A DNA stretch of 38,106 nucleotides from Lachnospiraceae bacterium (GTDB lineage Bacteria; Bacillota; Clostridia; Lachnospirales; Lachnospiraceae): NCBI GenBank assembly GCA_017617005.1, contig JAFZWW010000127.1, positions 1 through 38,106 on the forward strand. The letters run 5' to 3'. The position numbers were made by a program, and so were the translations under genes. Position 1 is the first letter of the stretch. Every line of letters begins with the position of its first letter. The notes beneath the pieces are model-generated. The model was given only the letters and a program-made list of their open reading frames with translations, had not been told where the DNA came from and made no database searches. Shown piece after piece: positions 1-8,022 of the stretch.

Positions 1-494
1 AACATCATGGGAAGTCTCTGGTAATACACCTCGGGGAACTGATAACCCATCTCCCTGAACGGGGATACGATATATATGACCATGATCAGAAGGAAGACCA
101 GGTTGAAATATAATCCGTAAAACAGATTAAAGAAAAAGAAAACTATCGGGACTCCGACAAAGAAAAGGAATATACTGGAGCCTTCCGTTCCGCCGGTGTA
201 AAGGAAAAACGTAAAGGTGATCCAATATACGACGCACTGGATGTTGATCGCAAGATGCATGAGCCAGGAGCGTTTCTTTTTGCCGAATTTGCAGATGCAG
301 AAATTTACGACGGCTATCGCTGTCATGACCGCACAGAAAAGAGCATATTTTGCGACAAGATAATCTCCGCGGAAGAAATTATCCAGGCTCAGATATATGC
401 AGAAGGCAACAAGTATCGACAGTATGATGATACAGAGGGTGAGATTTACCGTGATGTATCGCTGGTCTATAGAAAATCTTTTCTTTTTTTCCAT
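1..494 (-). CDS. Multi-pass membrane sensor protein, N-terminal part only
   Basis: The gene is cut by the left edge; 164 N-terminal residues are visible. The ATG at 494 is preceded by an SD-like GGGAGAAG. The visible part is almost all membrane, with about five helices (residues ~15-37, 48-69, 79-99, 107-130 and 131-143). A TGGTEGSS loop at ~100-107 sits before the fourth helix. In Clostridia this kind of N-terminal module, including the GG-x-x-G loop, commonly precedes histidine kinase or GGDEF output domains, so a membrane signalling protein is the best guess. The output domain is outside the window and cannot be seen. The gene lies 50 bases downstream of the SGNH-type gene on the same strand and may be cotranscribed with it. 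Confidence 0.6.
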   Translation of the reverse strand, partial: MEKKKRFSIDQRYITVNLTLCIIILSILVAFCIYLSLDNFFRGDYLVAKYALFCAVMTAIAVVNFCICKFGKKKRSWLMHLAINIQCVVYWITFTFFLYTGGTEGSSIFLFFVGVPIVFFFFNLFYGLYFNLVFLLIMVIYIVSPFREMGYQFPEVYYQRLPMM

Positions 495-544
495 ATGATC
501 TTCTCCCGACGATCCGTTTCGGATCCCTGCACTTGACGTGTTAA

Positions 545-1618
545 TCATCTGTACATCTGTGAATAATCGTAGTTCATATAGAATTCTTCGATCATATCAT
601 AATAATCTTCATACATATCAAGAGTAAGCTCATGCTCGCCCGAAGCCATGCACTCCAGTATCATGTCGGAAACCTCACCGCTGTAATGCTGGAGGTCCGA
701 ATAATTATCCAGATTCGTTACAAGATCCGTATCGTCATAGAAGCAGAATACATGTGCATTGTCATATTTTAGCACTTCCTCCGTAAGGATCTTCATGGTC
801 TCGATATAGGCCGGAAGGTCACCGGTCACGATATGGTTTCCGTACCAGTCCGCAATGCAATAGGGCGGAATGAAATAGTAGAATTCGACATTCGGATAAG
901 CCGCGATGTTTGCCGTAAGATTTGCCCTTATGTTTTCCGTGAGCATATCCCTTTCCTCGTCCGTCAGCCCCCTGAATTCCTCTGCAGGTGTGCCTTCGTC
1001 GATATACTTAAGAACATACGCGGCGCCGAGAGGTCTGTCCTCGGCAAATCTCATATACGAATCGAAGCTGTCACCCGGAATACCCTTCGCGGTGCGGATA
1101 AGCTCCGCATTCACATATTCGAACAAAACGTCCGCATTATAGATATACGCATCGTCATTGAACGGATCCGAATCGGTAAGAAATGAAGGATCCGCCGCCT
1201 CGGGATTCCTGTAGTCCGCATCCGACATTGCAAAGAACGTATCCATGCTCCTGATCACAAGACGAAGATCAGGGTTCGACTCGAGTGCCGTTCTTTCGCC
1301 GTCGCCTATTTCCTTATAGTATCCTCCGGCGTAGGCGGCCTTGATGCTCGTCACCCCGAAAAGCTCATCCGCAAGACTTGTCCTGAAATTCTCGGTTACG
1401 GACGTTCCCGTTATCAGCGCATCGTATTTGAAATTTCTGACAATGCCGTCATTTTGGTATCTCTCGTTATCCAGGATGTAGGATATGCCGGCCACAGGTC
1501 CGTGATAATGGAAGAAAGGATCTATCCACACAACAAGTACAGCCACCGTCGTCATCAGCGCTGCCGTAAGCACAAGAGTCTGTATCAGGAATTTTTTCCA
1601 GGCTTTCTTTTCTTCCAT
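545..1618 (-). CDS. SGNH-hydrolase-like partner of MBOAT acyltransferase (DltD/AlgJ-like)
   Basis: A 357-residue protein with one N-terminal membrane helix (~12-32) and an extracytoplasmic domain. The SGNH signature is visible: GTSVTENF at 71-78, with Ser73 as the block I nucleophile, and D308-L-Q-H311 as the block V Asp/His pair. Proteins of this type accompany MBOAT O-acyltransferases in surface-polymer acylation systems, where the MBOAT protein moves acyl groups across the membrane and the SGNH partner completes transfer. The gene starts 3 bases after the MBOAT stop, so the two are almost certainly translated from one mRNA. The acceptor is not identifiable. No dltA or dltC is present, so D-alanylation is not supported; O-acetylation of a surface glycan is the likelier role. 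Confidence 0.75.
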   Translation of the reverse strand: MEEKKAWKKFLIQTLVLTAALMTTVAVLVVWIDPFFHYHGPVAGISYILDNERYQNDGIVRNFKYDALITGTSVTENFRTSLADELFGVTSIKAAYAGGYYKEIGDGERTALESNPDLRLVIRSMDTFFAMSDADYRNPEAADPSFLTDSDPFNDDAYIYNADVLFEYVNAELIRTAKGIPGDSFDSYMRFAEDRPLGAAYVLKYIDEGTPAEEFRGLTDEERDMLTENIRANLTANIAAYPNVEFYYFIPPYCIADWYGNHIVTGDLPAYIETMKILTEEVLKYDNAHVFCFYDDTDLVTNLDNYSDLQHYSGEVSDMILECMASGEHELTLDMYEDYYDMIEEFYMNYDYSQMYR

Positions 1619-1621
1619 AGA

Positions 1622-3034
1622 TCAGAATTTAAAGTATATGAAATCCGAGACCGCATTTGCGTAAAGGAACGACCACACGAACAGTATCGCCGTGATAAGC
1701 GCGGTCTTTAAGTCGGGTTTATATTTCTTTTCATAAATATTCTTCGTAAGCTGCAGGCATACGAAGGTTATCAGGTAGAACGCGGGTATCGCAAGATTTA
1801 AGTGGTACCTGATGAAGGGAACCGTGCCCATATCGAAGGTGTCGAAGAATGCGGCCGCGGGAAGTATATTGTCCGGCCTGAACATCTCGCGGATGAATGT
1901 GAACGCGGACCCGATATCGGGAGAAGCGAAGAATATCCATCCGATGTTGACGAGCACAAAGGTTATGCCCACACGGATAAACTTCGGGATCTTATCAAGA
2001 AATCCTGACGTAAGTCTTTCGATGACCATCAGTACACCGTGGAGAGTGCCCCACAGAATGAATGTCCAGTTTGCACCGTGCCAGAAACCGCTTATGACAA
2101 AGATCGTGAGCATATTCAGATAAGTGCGTGCCTTACCCTTCCTGTTTCCTCCGAGAGGAAAATAGATATATTTACGGAGAAACGAGGTGAGCGAGATATG
2201 CCATCTCTTCCAGAAATCCCCTATCGAATAAGCCTTGTAGGGAGAGTTGAAATTCTTCGGGATATCGATATTGAACATCTTGGCGACGCCTGCTGCCATA
2301 TCACAGTATCCGGAAAAATCGAGATAGATCTCGAAGGTATATGCGATCGAACAGAGCCAGCCCTCCGCCATTGAAAGACCACTCCCCATGACGAATCCGT
2401 ACGTTCCGGCTCCTGCAAACCTCGATGCGAGAAGCAGCTTTTTACTCATTCCGACCGTAAACCACACAAGGCCCGTTGCAATATTCTCGGGATCAGCCTT
2501 GTATCTTGCACGATCCGTGATCTGCGGAACAAATTCATCCTGCCTTGTGATGGGCCCCATTATCATCCTGGGGAAAAACCAGACATATTCAAGGTAATCC
2601 AAAACCTTGACTGATTCCGTCTCCCCGCGGTATGAATCCACGCACCACGTGATCATCTGGAAGGTGTAATAGCTTATCGCCACGGGTGCGATGATATCGA
2701 TCGCGGTAAAGCTTCTTCCGGACAGCCTCGAAATGCTCTCCCCGAAAAAGTTCAGATATTTGAACGCAAGAAGAGGCAGGACGTTTATAACGATCCCCGC
2801 AGCGAGAAGTACCCTGTTTTTCTTTTTCAAAAGGAGCTTGGAAAGGAAAAGGTTAAATATACAGGATGCGAGCAGCAAAAGGAAAGACTCCGTCCCGTAA
2901 CTGAGGAAAAAAAGCATGGAGGAAGCGATCAGTACGATCTTGGAAAGATCATATTTTTCACGTTTCCCTGCAGCAAAATAAAGTATAAGAACGATCGGTA
3001 AGATCAGTATGAATTTTAAAGATAAAAATCCCAT
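1622..3034 (-). CDS. MBOAT family membrane-bound O-acyltransferase
   Basis: A 470-residue polytopic protein of the AlgI/DltB/PatA branch. Diagnostic motifs are FWKRWH (274-279), LRKYIYFPLGG just after it, and W318-H319-G-A-N-W, which holds the invariant catalytic His. LDFSGYCDMA (238-247) and GPITR (160-164) are also typical. It transfers acyl groups, usually acetyl, to an extracytoplasmic polymer with the SGNH-type protein encoded next. The N-terminus matches the family's usual start, but no SD sequence precedes the ATG. A TATAAT at 3041-3046 lies only 6 bases upstream, so the mRNA may be leaderless. The substrate cannot be told from sequence. Confidence 0.9.
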   Translation of the reverse strand: MGFLSLKFILILPIVLILYFAAGKREKYDLSKIVLIASSMLFFLSYGTESFLLLLASCIFNLFLSKLLLKKKNRVLLAAGIVINVLPLLAFKYLNFFGESISRLSGRSFTAIDIIAPVAISYYTFQMITWCVDSYRGETESVKVLDYLEYVWFFPRMIMGPITRQDEFVPQITDRARYKADPENIATGLVWFTVGMSKKLLLASRFAGAGTYGFVMGSGLSMAEGWLCSIAYTFEIYLDFSGYCDMAAGVAKMFNIDIPKNFNSPYKAYSIGDFWKRWHISLTSFLRKYIYFPLGGNRKGKARTYLNMLTIFVISGFWHGANWTFILWGTLHGVLMVIERLTSGFLDKIPKFIRVGITFVLVNIGWIFFASPDIGSAFTFIREMFRPDNILPAAAFFDTFDMGTVPFIRYHLNLAIPAFYLITFVCLQLTKNIYEKKYKPDLKTALITAILFVWSFLYANAVSDFIYFKF

Positions 3035-3040
3035 CGGCTT

Positions 3041-3046
3041 ATTATA
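3041..3046 (-). promoter_or_regulatory. Candidate -10 element immediately upstream of the MBOAT gene
   Basis: TATAAT on the minus strand, ending 6 bases before the ATG at 3034. No good -35 is seen at 16-18 bases. If it is used, transcription would start at or next to the initiation codon. It may instead be a chance match, with the gene read through from the AEC transporter. Confidence 0.35.
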
Positions 3047-3082
3047 TCATACGAGCCGTATTTTTCGCGTAATTTGAAGTCT

Positions 3083-3994
3083 TTATACGACCGACATGAG
3101 AACGGTTATCGAAAGGAAGGAAAATACCGTCGTTACGATTATTCCCCTCGAGAGAACATCCGTCCTCTCCCCCGTCTTTTCGGCCTGTATCATGGGAAGA
3201 TTGCCGACCGGCACCGCGCACATAAGGCAGAAGGTCCTGACCATGTCTTCGGGAGCTCCGGTGCCCTTGAGGACGAGAACCGTGGCAACGGGAACGAGCA
3301 CGAGCCTGATCGCGTTATACAGCCAAATAGGAAGGCTCTTCATCTCCTTTATGACATTGCTTCTCGCAACAGACGCTCCGAGAAGGATCATCGACAGAAA
3401 TACCGTGGGACATCCGATATAATCGACGGTCTTGACCACAACCTCGGGAAGCTTAATGTCGAACCAGAAGATCACCAGCGCAAGGAGGCTCATGAGGACT
3501 CCGGGGCTTAAAAGCTTCTTAGGGTTCATTTTTTCCTTACCGGAAGAAAGCGCTATCACTCCGTGGGTATAGAAGAGAAGGCAATAGAACACATTGCAGA
3601 TAATCACGTAGAGCATCGCATTTTCGGGAAGGATGGCCCTGGCAACGGGTATGCCCAGGAATCCGACATTTCCGTAGATGGACATGATCGTGTAAAACTT
3701 CCTTTCGTCCTTCGGAACCCCTATGATCCCGGGAATGGTATACCCGACCAGTATGAAAAGGAGGTATACGCAGGCACTGATGCCCACTCCTTTAAGAAAT
3801 TCCTCGTGGGTTACCGTAATATTACCCGTAAGGATGGTTGAAACTATGAGCGCGGGATTGCAGATATCCACCACGATCCTTGAGATCACGGGAGTGGCCT
3901 GCTTATCCAGGACCTTCCGTTTCTGAAGGAATATGCCAATTCCGACCAGAACGGCTATCATTGTCATCTGTTTAAGAACGGTTAATGCGCCCAC
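3083..3994 (-). CDS. AEC (auxin efflux carrier) family transporter
   Basis: A 303-residue, roughly ten-helix transporter of the Mem_trans/AEC family, which exports organic acids, amino acids or related metabolites. The specific substrate is unknown. Family features include the N-terminal IGIFLQKRKVLDK segment after the first helix, the CNPALIVSTIL segment and the YGNVGFLGIPV segment in the middle. The GTG start at 3994 is chosen over an in-frame ATG at 4051. An AAAGGAG sits 5 bases before the GTG, the resulting MGALTVLKQM N-terminus matches the family, and the likely -10 at 4055-4060 would place the transcript start at or below the upstream ATG. The MBOAT gene follows 48 bases downstream on the same strand. 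Confidence 0.9.
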   Translation of the reverse strand: MGALTVLKQMTMIAVLVGIGIFLQKRKVLDKQATPVISRIVVDICNPALIVSTILTGNITVTHEEFLKGVGISACVYLLFILVGYTIPGIIGVPKDERKFYTIMSIYGNVGFLGIPVARAILPENAMLYVIICNVFYCLLFYTHGVIALSSGKEKMNPKKLLSPGVLMSLLALVIFWFDIKLPEVVVKTVDYIGCPTVFLSMILLGASVARSNVIKEMKSLPIWLYNAIRLVLVPVATVLVLKGTGAPEDMVRTFCLMCAVPVGNLPMIQAEKTGERTDVLSRGIIVTTVFSFLSITVLMSVV

Positions 3995-4054
3995 ATTTAC
4001 TCCTTTTTTCCATACGGATAACGGGTTTATTTCAGGGTAAAGACACTCCATGTG

Positions 4055-4060
4055 ATTATA
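4055..4060 (-). promoter_or_regulatory. -10 element for the AEC transporter gene
   Basis: TATAAT on the minus strand, giving a predicted start near 4048, about 50 bases before the GTG start. The -35 region around 4078-4083 is a poor match. Confidence 0.5.
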
Positions 4061-4157
4061 TCCTCTGCACGAAAATAAAAACAGATACGAATTTTATGAA
4101 CATATACCGTAAATTAAGCATATTTTTATAAAAAAATACGCCAATTTTCCTATATTT

Positions 4158-4166
4158 TGGTATAAT
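4158..4166 (+). promoter_or_regulatory. Extended -10 promoter of the first sensor-GGDEF gene
   Basis: TGGTATAAT on the plus strand is an extended -10 (TGn-TATAAT) without a recognisable -35. The predicted start is near 4173, which falls inside the longer reading frame and supports the ATG at 4205. The same nine bases precede the paralogue at 9102-9110. Confidence 0.7.
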
Positions 4167-4204
4167 TAACGATGTATAGTTGTTTTCCCGAGGAGACTTA
4201 TTTT

Positions 4205-6109
4205 ATGTCAAAAAAGAAAATAGCTGTTTTTTCCACCGCATGGGCGGCTGATATACTTGCACACTTCATGAGAGGAATGACGAGTGTCATGGAACCTCTC
4301 AATATCGATATATATCTTTTTATGTGCTACGCAAGCTACGGCGAAGCTGACAACAGCCGTTACGGCGAGCTCAATATCATGAATCTTCCGGACCTTCACG
4401 ACTTTGACGGTGCGGTCATAATCACAAATCTTCTGGATTTCCCCGGTGAAGCGGAGAAGATTATAAAGCGTTGTCACGAAGCCGGAATCCCCGTAATAAG
4501 CCACGGACTCAAGCTCGACGGAACTTACAGTGTCATCACCAACAACACTTCGGGAATGGAGACACTGGTAAGGCATCTTATCGACGAGCACGGAGCAAAG
4601 AAGCTTACATTCATCGCAGGAAGTGCGGATAACGGCGACTCCAACGAAAGACTTGCCGCAGTACGCACTGTCTGTAAGGAAAAGGGCATCGAATTTACCG
4701 ATGACGATATCCTCTATACCAACTGGGATCTTTCGACCGCACAGAATTATGTAATGAAGGATGCAAAGGAAGGAACTCTTTCCGATGCATATCTCTGTGC
4801 CAATGACGAGCTTGCAATGGTATCAGTGATCGGTCTTAACGACTGCGGTCTTGAATGCCCCGATGCAGCGATCGTTACAGGATTTGATTATATTGAACAG
4901 AGTAAGGTCTTCTATCCTTCGATATCCTCGGTCGATCAGGGTTCCGAAAACCATGGTAAAGTATGTGCCGAGCTTATCGCCGATCTGATGAACGGCAAAG
5001 AAGTTGAAGAGCTCACCCAGATCCCCTGCACATTCATGCCCGGTGAAAGCTGCGGGTGCAAGAGCAATCAGGAGATAGTCGACAAGAGGCTCAGAGCCGG
5101 AACGATCTCATTCAGATCAAACCAGATCCAGAGCTTTGCTACATGGCATACCATTTATATTGAAAGAGTCATCCTCAACTGCGAATCCTTCACCGAGATC
5201 AAGCAGGCGCTTACCAAAGCCATCACGGAGGATGCGGGTTTTGAGGGAGATGATTTCCACATACTCTTCGATCCCGAATCATACGGATATGAACTGAAGA
5301 GAAGCGGAAGTCTTGATTACGATCCCTACAGCGAAAAGCAGGATGTCATTTATTCCATCAGAAACGGAAAGCTGCAATCCATACGCTCCATCAAGACATC
5401 ACAGCTGATCCCCGGACTCGAAGACAGCGATCCGTTCCATATGTATGTTTTCGTACCTCTCCACGAGCGTGAGAATAAAGTCGGATATATCATCTTCACC
5501 GACTGCTACGATCAGATCCAGAGTGCTGCGATCCGTGAATATTCTGACAGATTCAACTCCGCCATCGAGAAAGCCAGAAAGGCAATGTATCTGAGAACCC
5601 TCAATGATTCGATCAGAGAGCTCTCACATATCGATGCACTCACCCACGTCAAGAACCGTGCCGCATACGAGCTTCAGCTTGAGGAATACCGCAAGAAAGT
5701 AGAATCCAAGAGCAAGTTTACATTCGGTGTAGTTCTCTTTGACGTCAATAACCTGAAGAAGATCAATGACGAACTCGGACATTATTCGGGCGACGAGTAC
5801 ATCAAGAATGCCTGCAAGCTGATCTGTACCACGTACAAGAACAGCCCCGTATACAGGATCGGCGGCGATGAATTCGTTGCACTTCTTGAAGGAAAGGTTC
5901 TTGCCCAGAAAGATGAGCTCATGAAGACGTTCATCACTGAGATGAACAAACTCAGAAACAGCACCGAGCTTCCTCCCGAGGAGAAGGTATCGGTTGCATA
6001 CGGAATGGCTTATATGAGCAATCCGTCGGAAAGTGTTGATGACGTCGTCAAGGAAGCTGACGAACGCATGTATGATACTAAAAAGAAAATGAAAGCCGGA
6101 GAGCTTTAA
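4205..6109 (+). CDS. Cytoplasmic LacI-type sensor / GGDEF diguanylate cyclase, copy 1
   Basis: A 634-residue protein with no signal peptide, membrane helix or DNA-binding N-terminus. Residues ~5-285 form a LacI/PurR-type ligand-binding domain (Peripla_BP_3-like), recognisable from the AYLCANDELAM and VTGFDYIEQS segments, ending in ESCGC (281-285). Residues ~315-445 look GAF-like. A short helical linker leads to the GGDEF domain (~475-634), which has FDVNNLKKIND (metal Asp513) and an intact GGDEF at 553-557. The inhibitory RxxD site is absent. It probably makes c-di-GMP in response to a cytoplasmic ligand, perhaps a sugar. The ATG at 4205 is preferred because of GAGGAG upstream, the promoter position and alignment with its paralogue at 9142. 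Its stop is only 3 bases from the stop of the opposing LtaS-like gene. Confidence 0.9.
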   Translation: MSKKKIAVFSTAWAADILAHFMRGMTSVMEPLNIDIYLFMCYASYGEADNSRYGELNIMNLPDLHDFDGAVIITNLLDFPGEAEKIIKRCHEAGIPVISHGLKLDGTYSVITNNTSGMETLVRHLIDEHGAKKLTFIAGSADNGDSNERLAAVRTVCKEKGIEFTDDDILYTNWDLSTAQNYVMKDAKEGTLSDAYLCANDELAMVSVIGLNDCGLECPDAAIVTGFDYIEQSKVFYPSISSVDQGSENHGKVCAELIADLMNGKEVEELTQIPCTFMPGESCGCKSNQEIVDKRLRAGTISFRSNQIQSFATWHTIYIERVILNCESFTEIKQALTKAITEDAGFEGDDFHILFDPESYGYELKRSGSLDYDPYSEKQDVIYSIRNGKLQSIRSIKTSQLIPGLEDSDPFHMYVFVPLHERENKVGYIIFTDCYDQIQSAAIREYSDRFNSAIEKARKAMYLRTLNDSIRELSHIDALTHVKNRAAYELQLEEYRKKVESKSKFTFGVVLFDVNNLKKINDELGHYSGDEYIKNACKLICTTYKNSPVYRIGGDEFVALLEGKVLAQKDELMKTFITEMNKLRNSTELPPEEKVSVAYGMAYMSNPSESVDDVVKEADERMYDTKKKMKAGEL

Positions 6110-6112
6110 GAC

Positions 6113-8008
6113 TTACGGAATAACAGTTTCCTGAACATCTCCACCGGTCGGCAGCAAGCCGGCCGGTATTTCATTTGTGGCGGTTCCGTCGGGATATACA
6201 TATGTAACGTTTCCGTCGGGACTTATCAGAAGCTGGCTTCCGTCTATATAAAGATTCGCCTGGCTGCCGTCGGGGAACATCGTGGCCGTGCTGCCGTCGG
6301 GATACTGTATGGTGATGCTTCCGTCCTCATTCGTTATCATGGGATTTCCGAATTCATCCACCGGTACTATGCTCGCAAGCTCCGCAAGGAAGGATGAATA
6401 TCTGGAAAGCGAACCCGATACGGCCGTGTATCCGAGTTCCTCGGTAAGAGTTCTCTGATTCGTATACAGACTTGTTCCAAGCCCCAGTCTTCCTCCGGGT
6501 ATCTCGACTCCTATCGAAGTGAGAGTGGTGGGAAGCATGTCGAGGGTTGAATACGATCTGTACGCATCCCTCACGGGAGTGACGGGTGCATTGATTATAC
6601 AGGTATATACCCTTCTTACATAGGAAGGATCTATATTTCTGCAGTACATTCCGTCCATTGTGGGATGATCGCCCATAAGGATGATCGTCGTATTCTCATA
6701 AAAATCCTGCTGCTTTATCCAGTCGACAAATTCACTGACCTGTTTGTCCGAGCAGGCATACACGTTCGAATAACTGTTTTCAAATTCATTTCCGCACAGC
6801 TCGCAGGTATAACCGCCTACCATGTGCGTATCCACCGTGAGCATCGTAAGATTAAAAGGCTGATCTCCTTCACCGAGTTCGGTAAGAGTTTCCTTTGCAT
6901 ATTCAAAAAGCTTTTGATCCTCGTATCCCCACCATACATAATATCCGCCGGGCAGATGACCGCTCTGCTTTGCCCAGACAAGATCCCTGAACTCAAAATC
7001 TCCGTGATTCTGGAAATAGAGCTTTCTTCCTCCGAACACAGCTGACGATCCGATGAGGAATATCTGTCTGTAATCCTGTTCTTCAAGGATATCTCCCAGA
7101 GTCGTTATCGAAGGATAGAATGACTCCTGTGTGTTCATCTCGTTTCTTTCGATGCCGCCGGTCTGAAGAGGAAGTCCCGCCGTCGAAGAGAAGATTGCGC
7201 CCATGGTCCAGGTTCCGCCGTTATAGGAATATCCGCCATCCAGAAGAGAACCCGGTCCGTAGGTTCCGGAAAAATTCTCATTCTCTTGTGACAGAAGTGT
7301 CAGATTCTTGATGACATTCTCATCAAAAGCCCCGCCGATATCCTTGTCGGCGAAGGTCATCTCCATAGATTCCAGATATATGAAGATAAGGTTTCTCTTC
7401 TTTTCGGGGAAAACAAGATCCACGGTTGAAGGATCAACATAGTAGCTCTCCACGAAATCCCTGGAATCATTCTTTTCCCAGGGAGTCATCTCATTTGCAA
7501 GAAATGTCTGAAGATAATCCCACTCTCCGGGCTCTGCGTCTTCTCCGGAACCCGTCTGCACGTTCTGTGCGGGAACTATCGTTACGATCTCGGGCGGAAC
7601 ATATGCAGCCTCCGCGGAAGCCCTGAAACCCGCAAAGCCGAAGTAATCGTCGACCTTAAGCCACTTTACCGCAAATATCAGGACGCACCAGAAAACAAGG
7701 GCACTCCCTCCGATCATTGCCCTTCCCATAAAAGGCTCATATATATTTTTCTTTTTCAGGTAAAATTTTAAGATGAACAGACCTGCCGTAAGGATCACGG
7801 AAGGCAGAAGTGCAAAAAGTATGAACTTGACAACCATACCCGAACCGGTGCCGTCAAGGGTTCCCACCTGGAAAAGGAAATCGTTGATGGTAAGATTCCG
7901 TCCCCAGATCGCATACATCCACAATATGCCTGCGGAAAGCAGGATCAGAATAAATGTGAGCAGGATGCCGAGTACGGAAAATATGATATTGATGATCTTT
8001 TCTTTCAT
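6113..8008 (-). CDS. LtaS/OpgB-type phosphoglycerol transferase (sulfatase fold) with C-terminal PDGS repeats
   Basis: A 631-residue membrane enzyme of the lipoteichoic acid synthase / phosphoglycerol transferase family. About three N-terminal helices (~8-36, 58-83, 97-116) precede an extracellular sulfatase-fold domain. Metal and catalytic motifs are YLESMEM (Glu213), GGTWTMGAIFSS with the likely nucleophile Thr266 or Thr268, VDTH (392-395) and MGDH (445-448). The GxTWTxG form is closer to OpgB/MdoB-type enzymes than to LtaS of Bacillus. Six nonapeptide repeats of x-P-D-G-S type follow at 560-613, an unusual tail. It presumably transfers glycerol phosphate to a membrane-anchored or glycan acceptor. 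It lies 14 bases after the alpha/beta hydrolase gene in a two-gene operon. Confidence 0.85.
   Translation of the reverse strand: MKEKIINIIFSVLGILLTFILILLSAGILWMYAIWGRNLTINDFLFQVGTLDGTGSGMVVKFILFALLPSVILTAGLFILKFYLKKKNIYEPFMGRAMIGGSALVFWCVLIFAVKWLKVDDYFGFAGFRASAEAAYVPPEIVTIVPAQNVQTGSGEDAEPGEWDYLQTFLANEMTPWEKNDSRDFVESYYVDPSTVDLVFPEKKRNLIFIYLESMEMTFADKDIGGAFDENVIKNLTLLSQENENFSGTYGPGSLLDGGYSYNGGTWTMGAIFSSTAGLPLQTGGIERNEMNTQESFYPSITTLGDILEEQDYRQIFLIGSSAVFGGRKLYFQNHGDFEFRDLVWAKQSGHLPGGYYVWWGYEDQKLFEYAKETLTELGEGDQPFNLTMLTVDTHMVGGYTCELCGNEFENSYSNVYACSDKQVSEFVDWIKQQDFYENTTIILMGDHPTMDGMYCRNIDPSYVRRVYTCIINAPVTPVRDAYRSYSTLDMLPTTLTSIGVEIPGGRLGLGTSLYTNQRTLTEELGYTAVSGSLSRYSSFLAELASIVPVDEFGNPMITNEDGSITIQYPDGSTATMFPDGSQANLYIDGSQLLISPDGNVTYVYPDGTATNEIPAGLLPTGGDVQETVIP
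6170..6331 (-). repeat. Six tandem nonapeptide PDGS repeats inside the phosphoglycerol transferase
   Basis: Residues 560-613 read as six in-register nine-residue units: NEDGSITIQ, YPDGSTATM, FPDGSQANL, YIDGSQLLI, SPDGNVTYV and YPDGTATNE. The DNA shows CCGTC-centred blocks about 27 bases apart. The DGS/DGT turn with alternating hydrophobic positions suggests a stack of beta hairpins. Confidence 0.85.
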
Positions 8009-8022
8009 GATCCCGGAAAACC

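Noticed and set aside
545-3034. D-alanylation (dlt) operon
   Set aside because: The MBOAT and SGNH genes fit DltB and DltD loosely, but no dltA or dltC is adjacent.
4172-4204. Longer N-terminus for the first sensor-GGDEF protein
   Set aside because: The upstream ATG falls at the predicted transcript start, has no SD, and adds residues absent from the paralogue.
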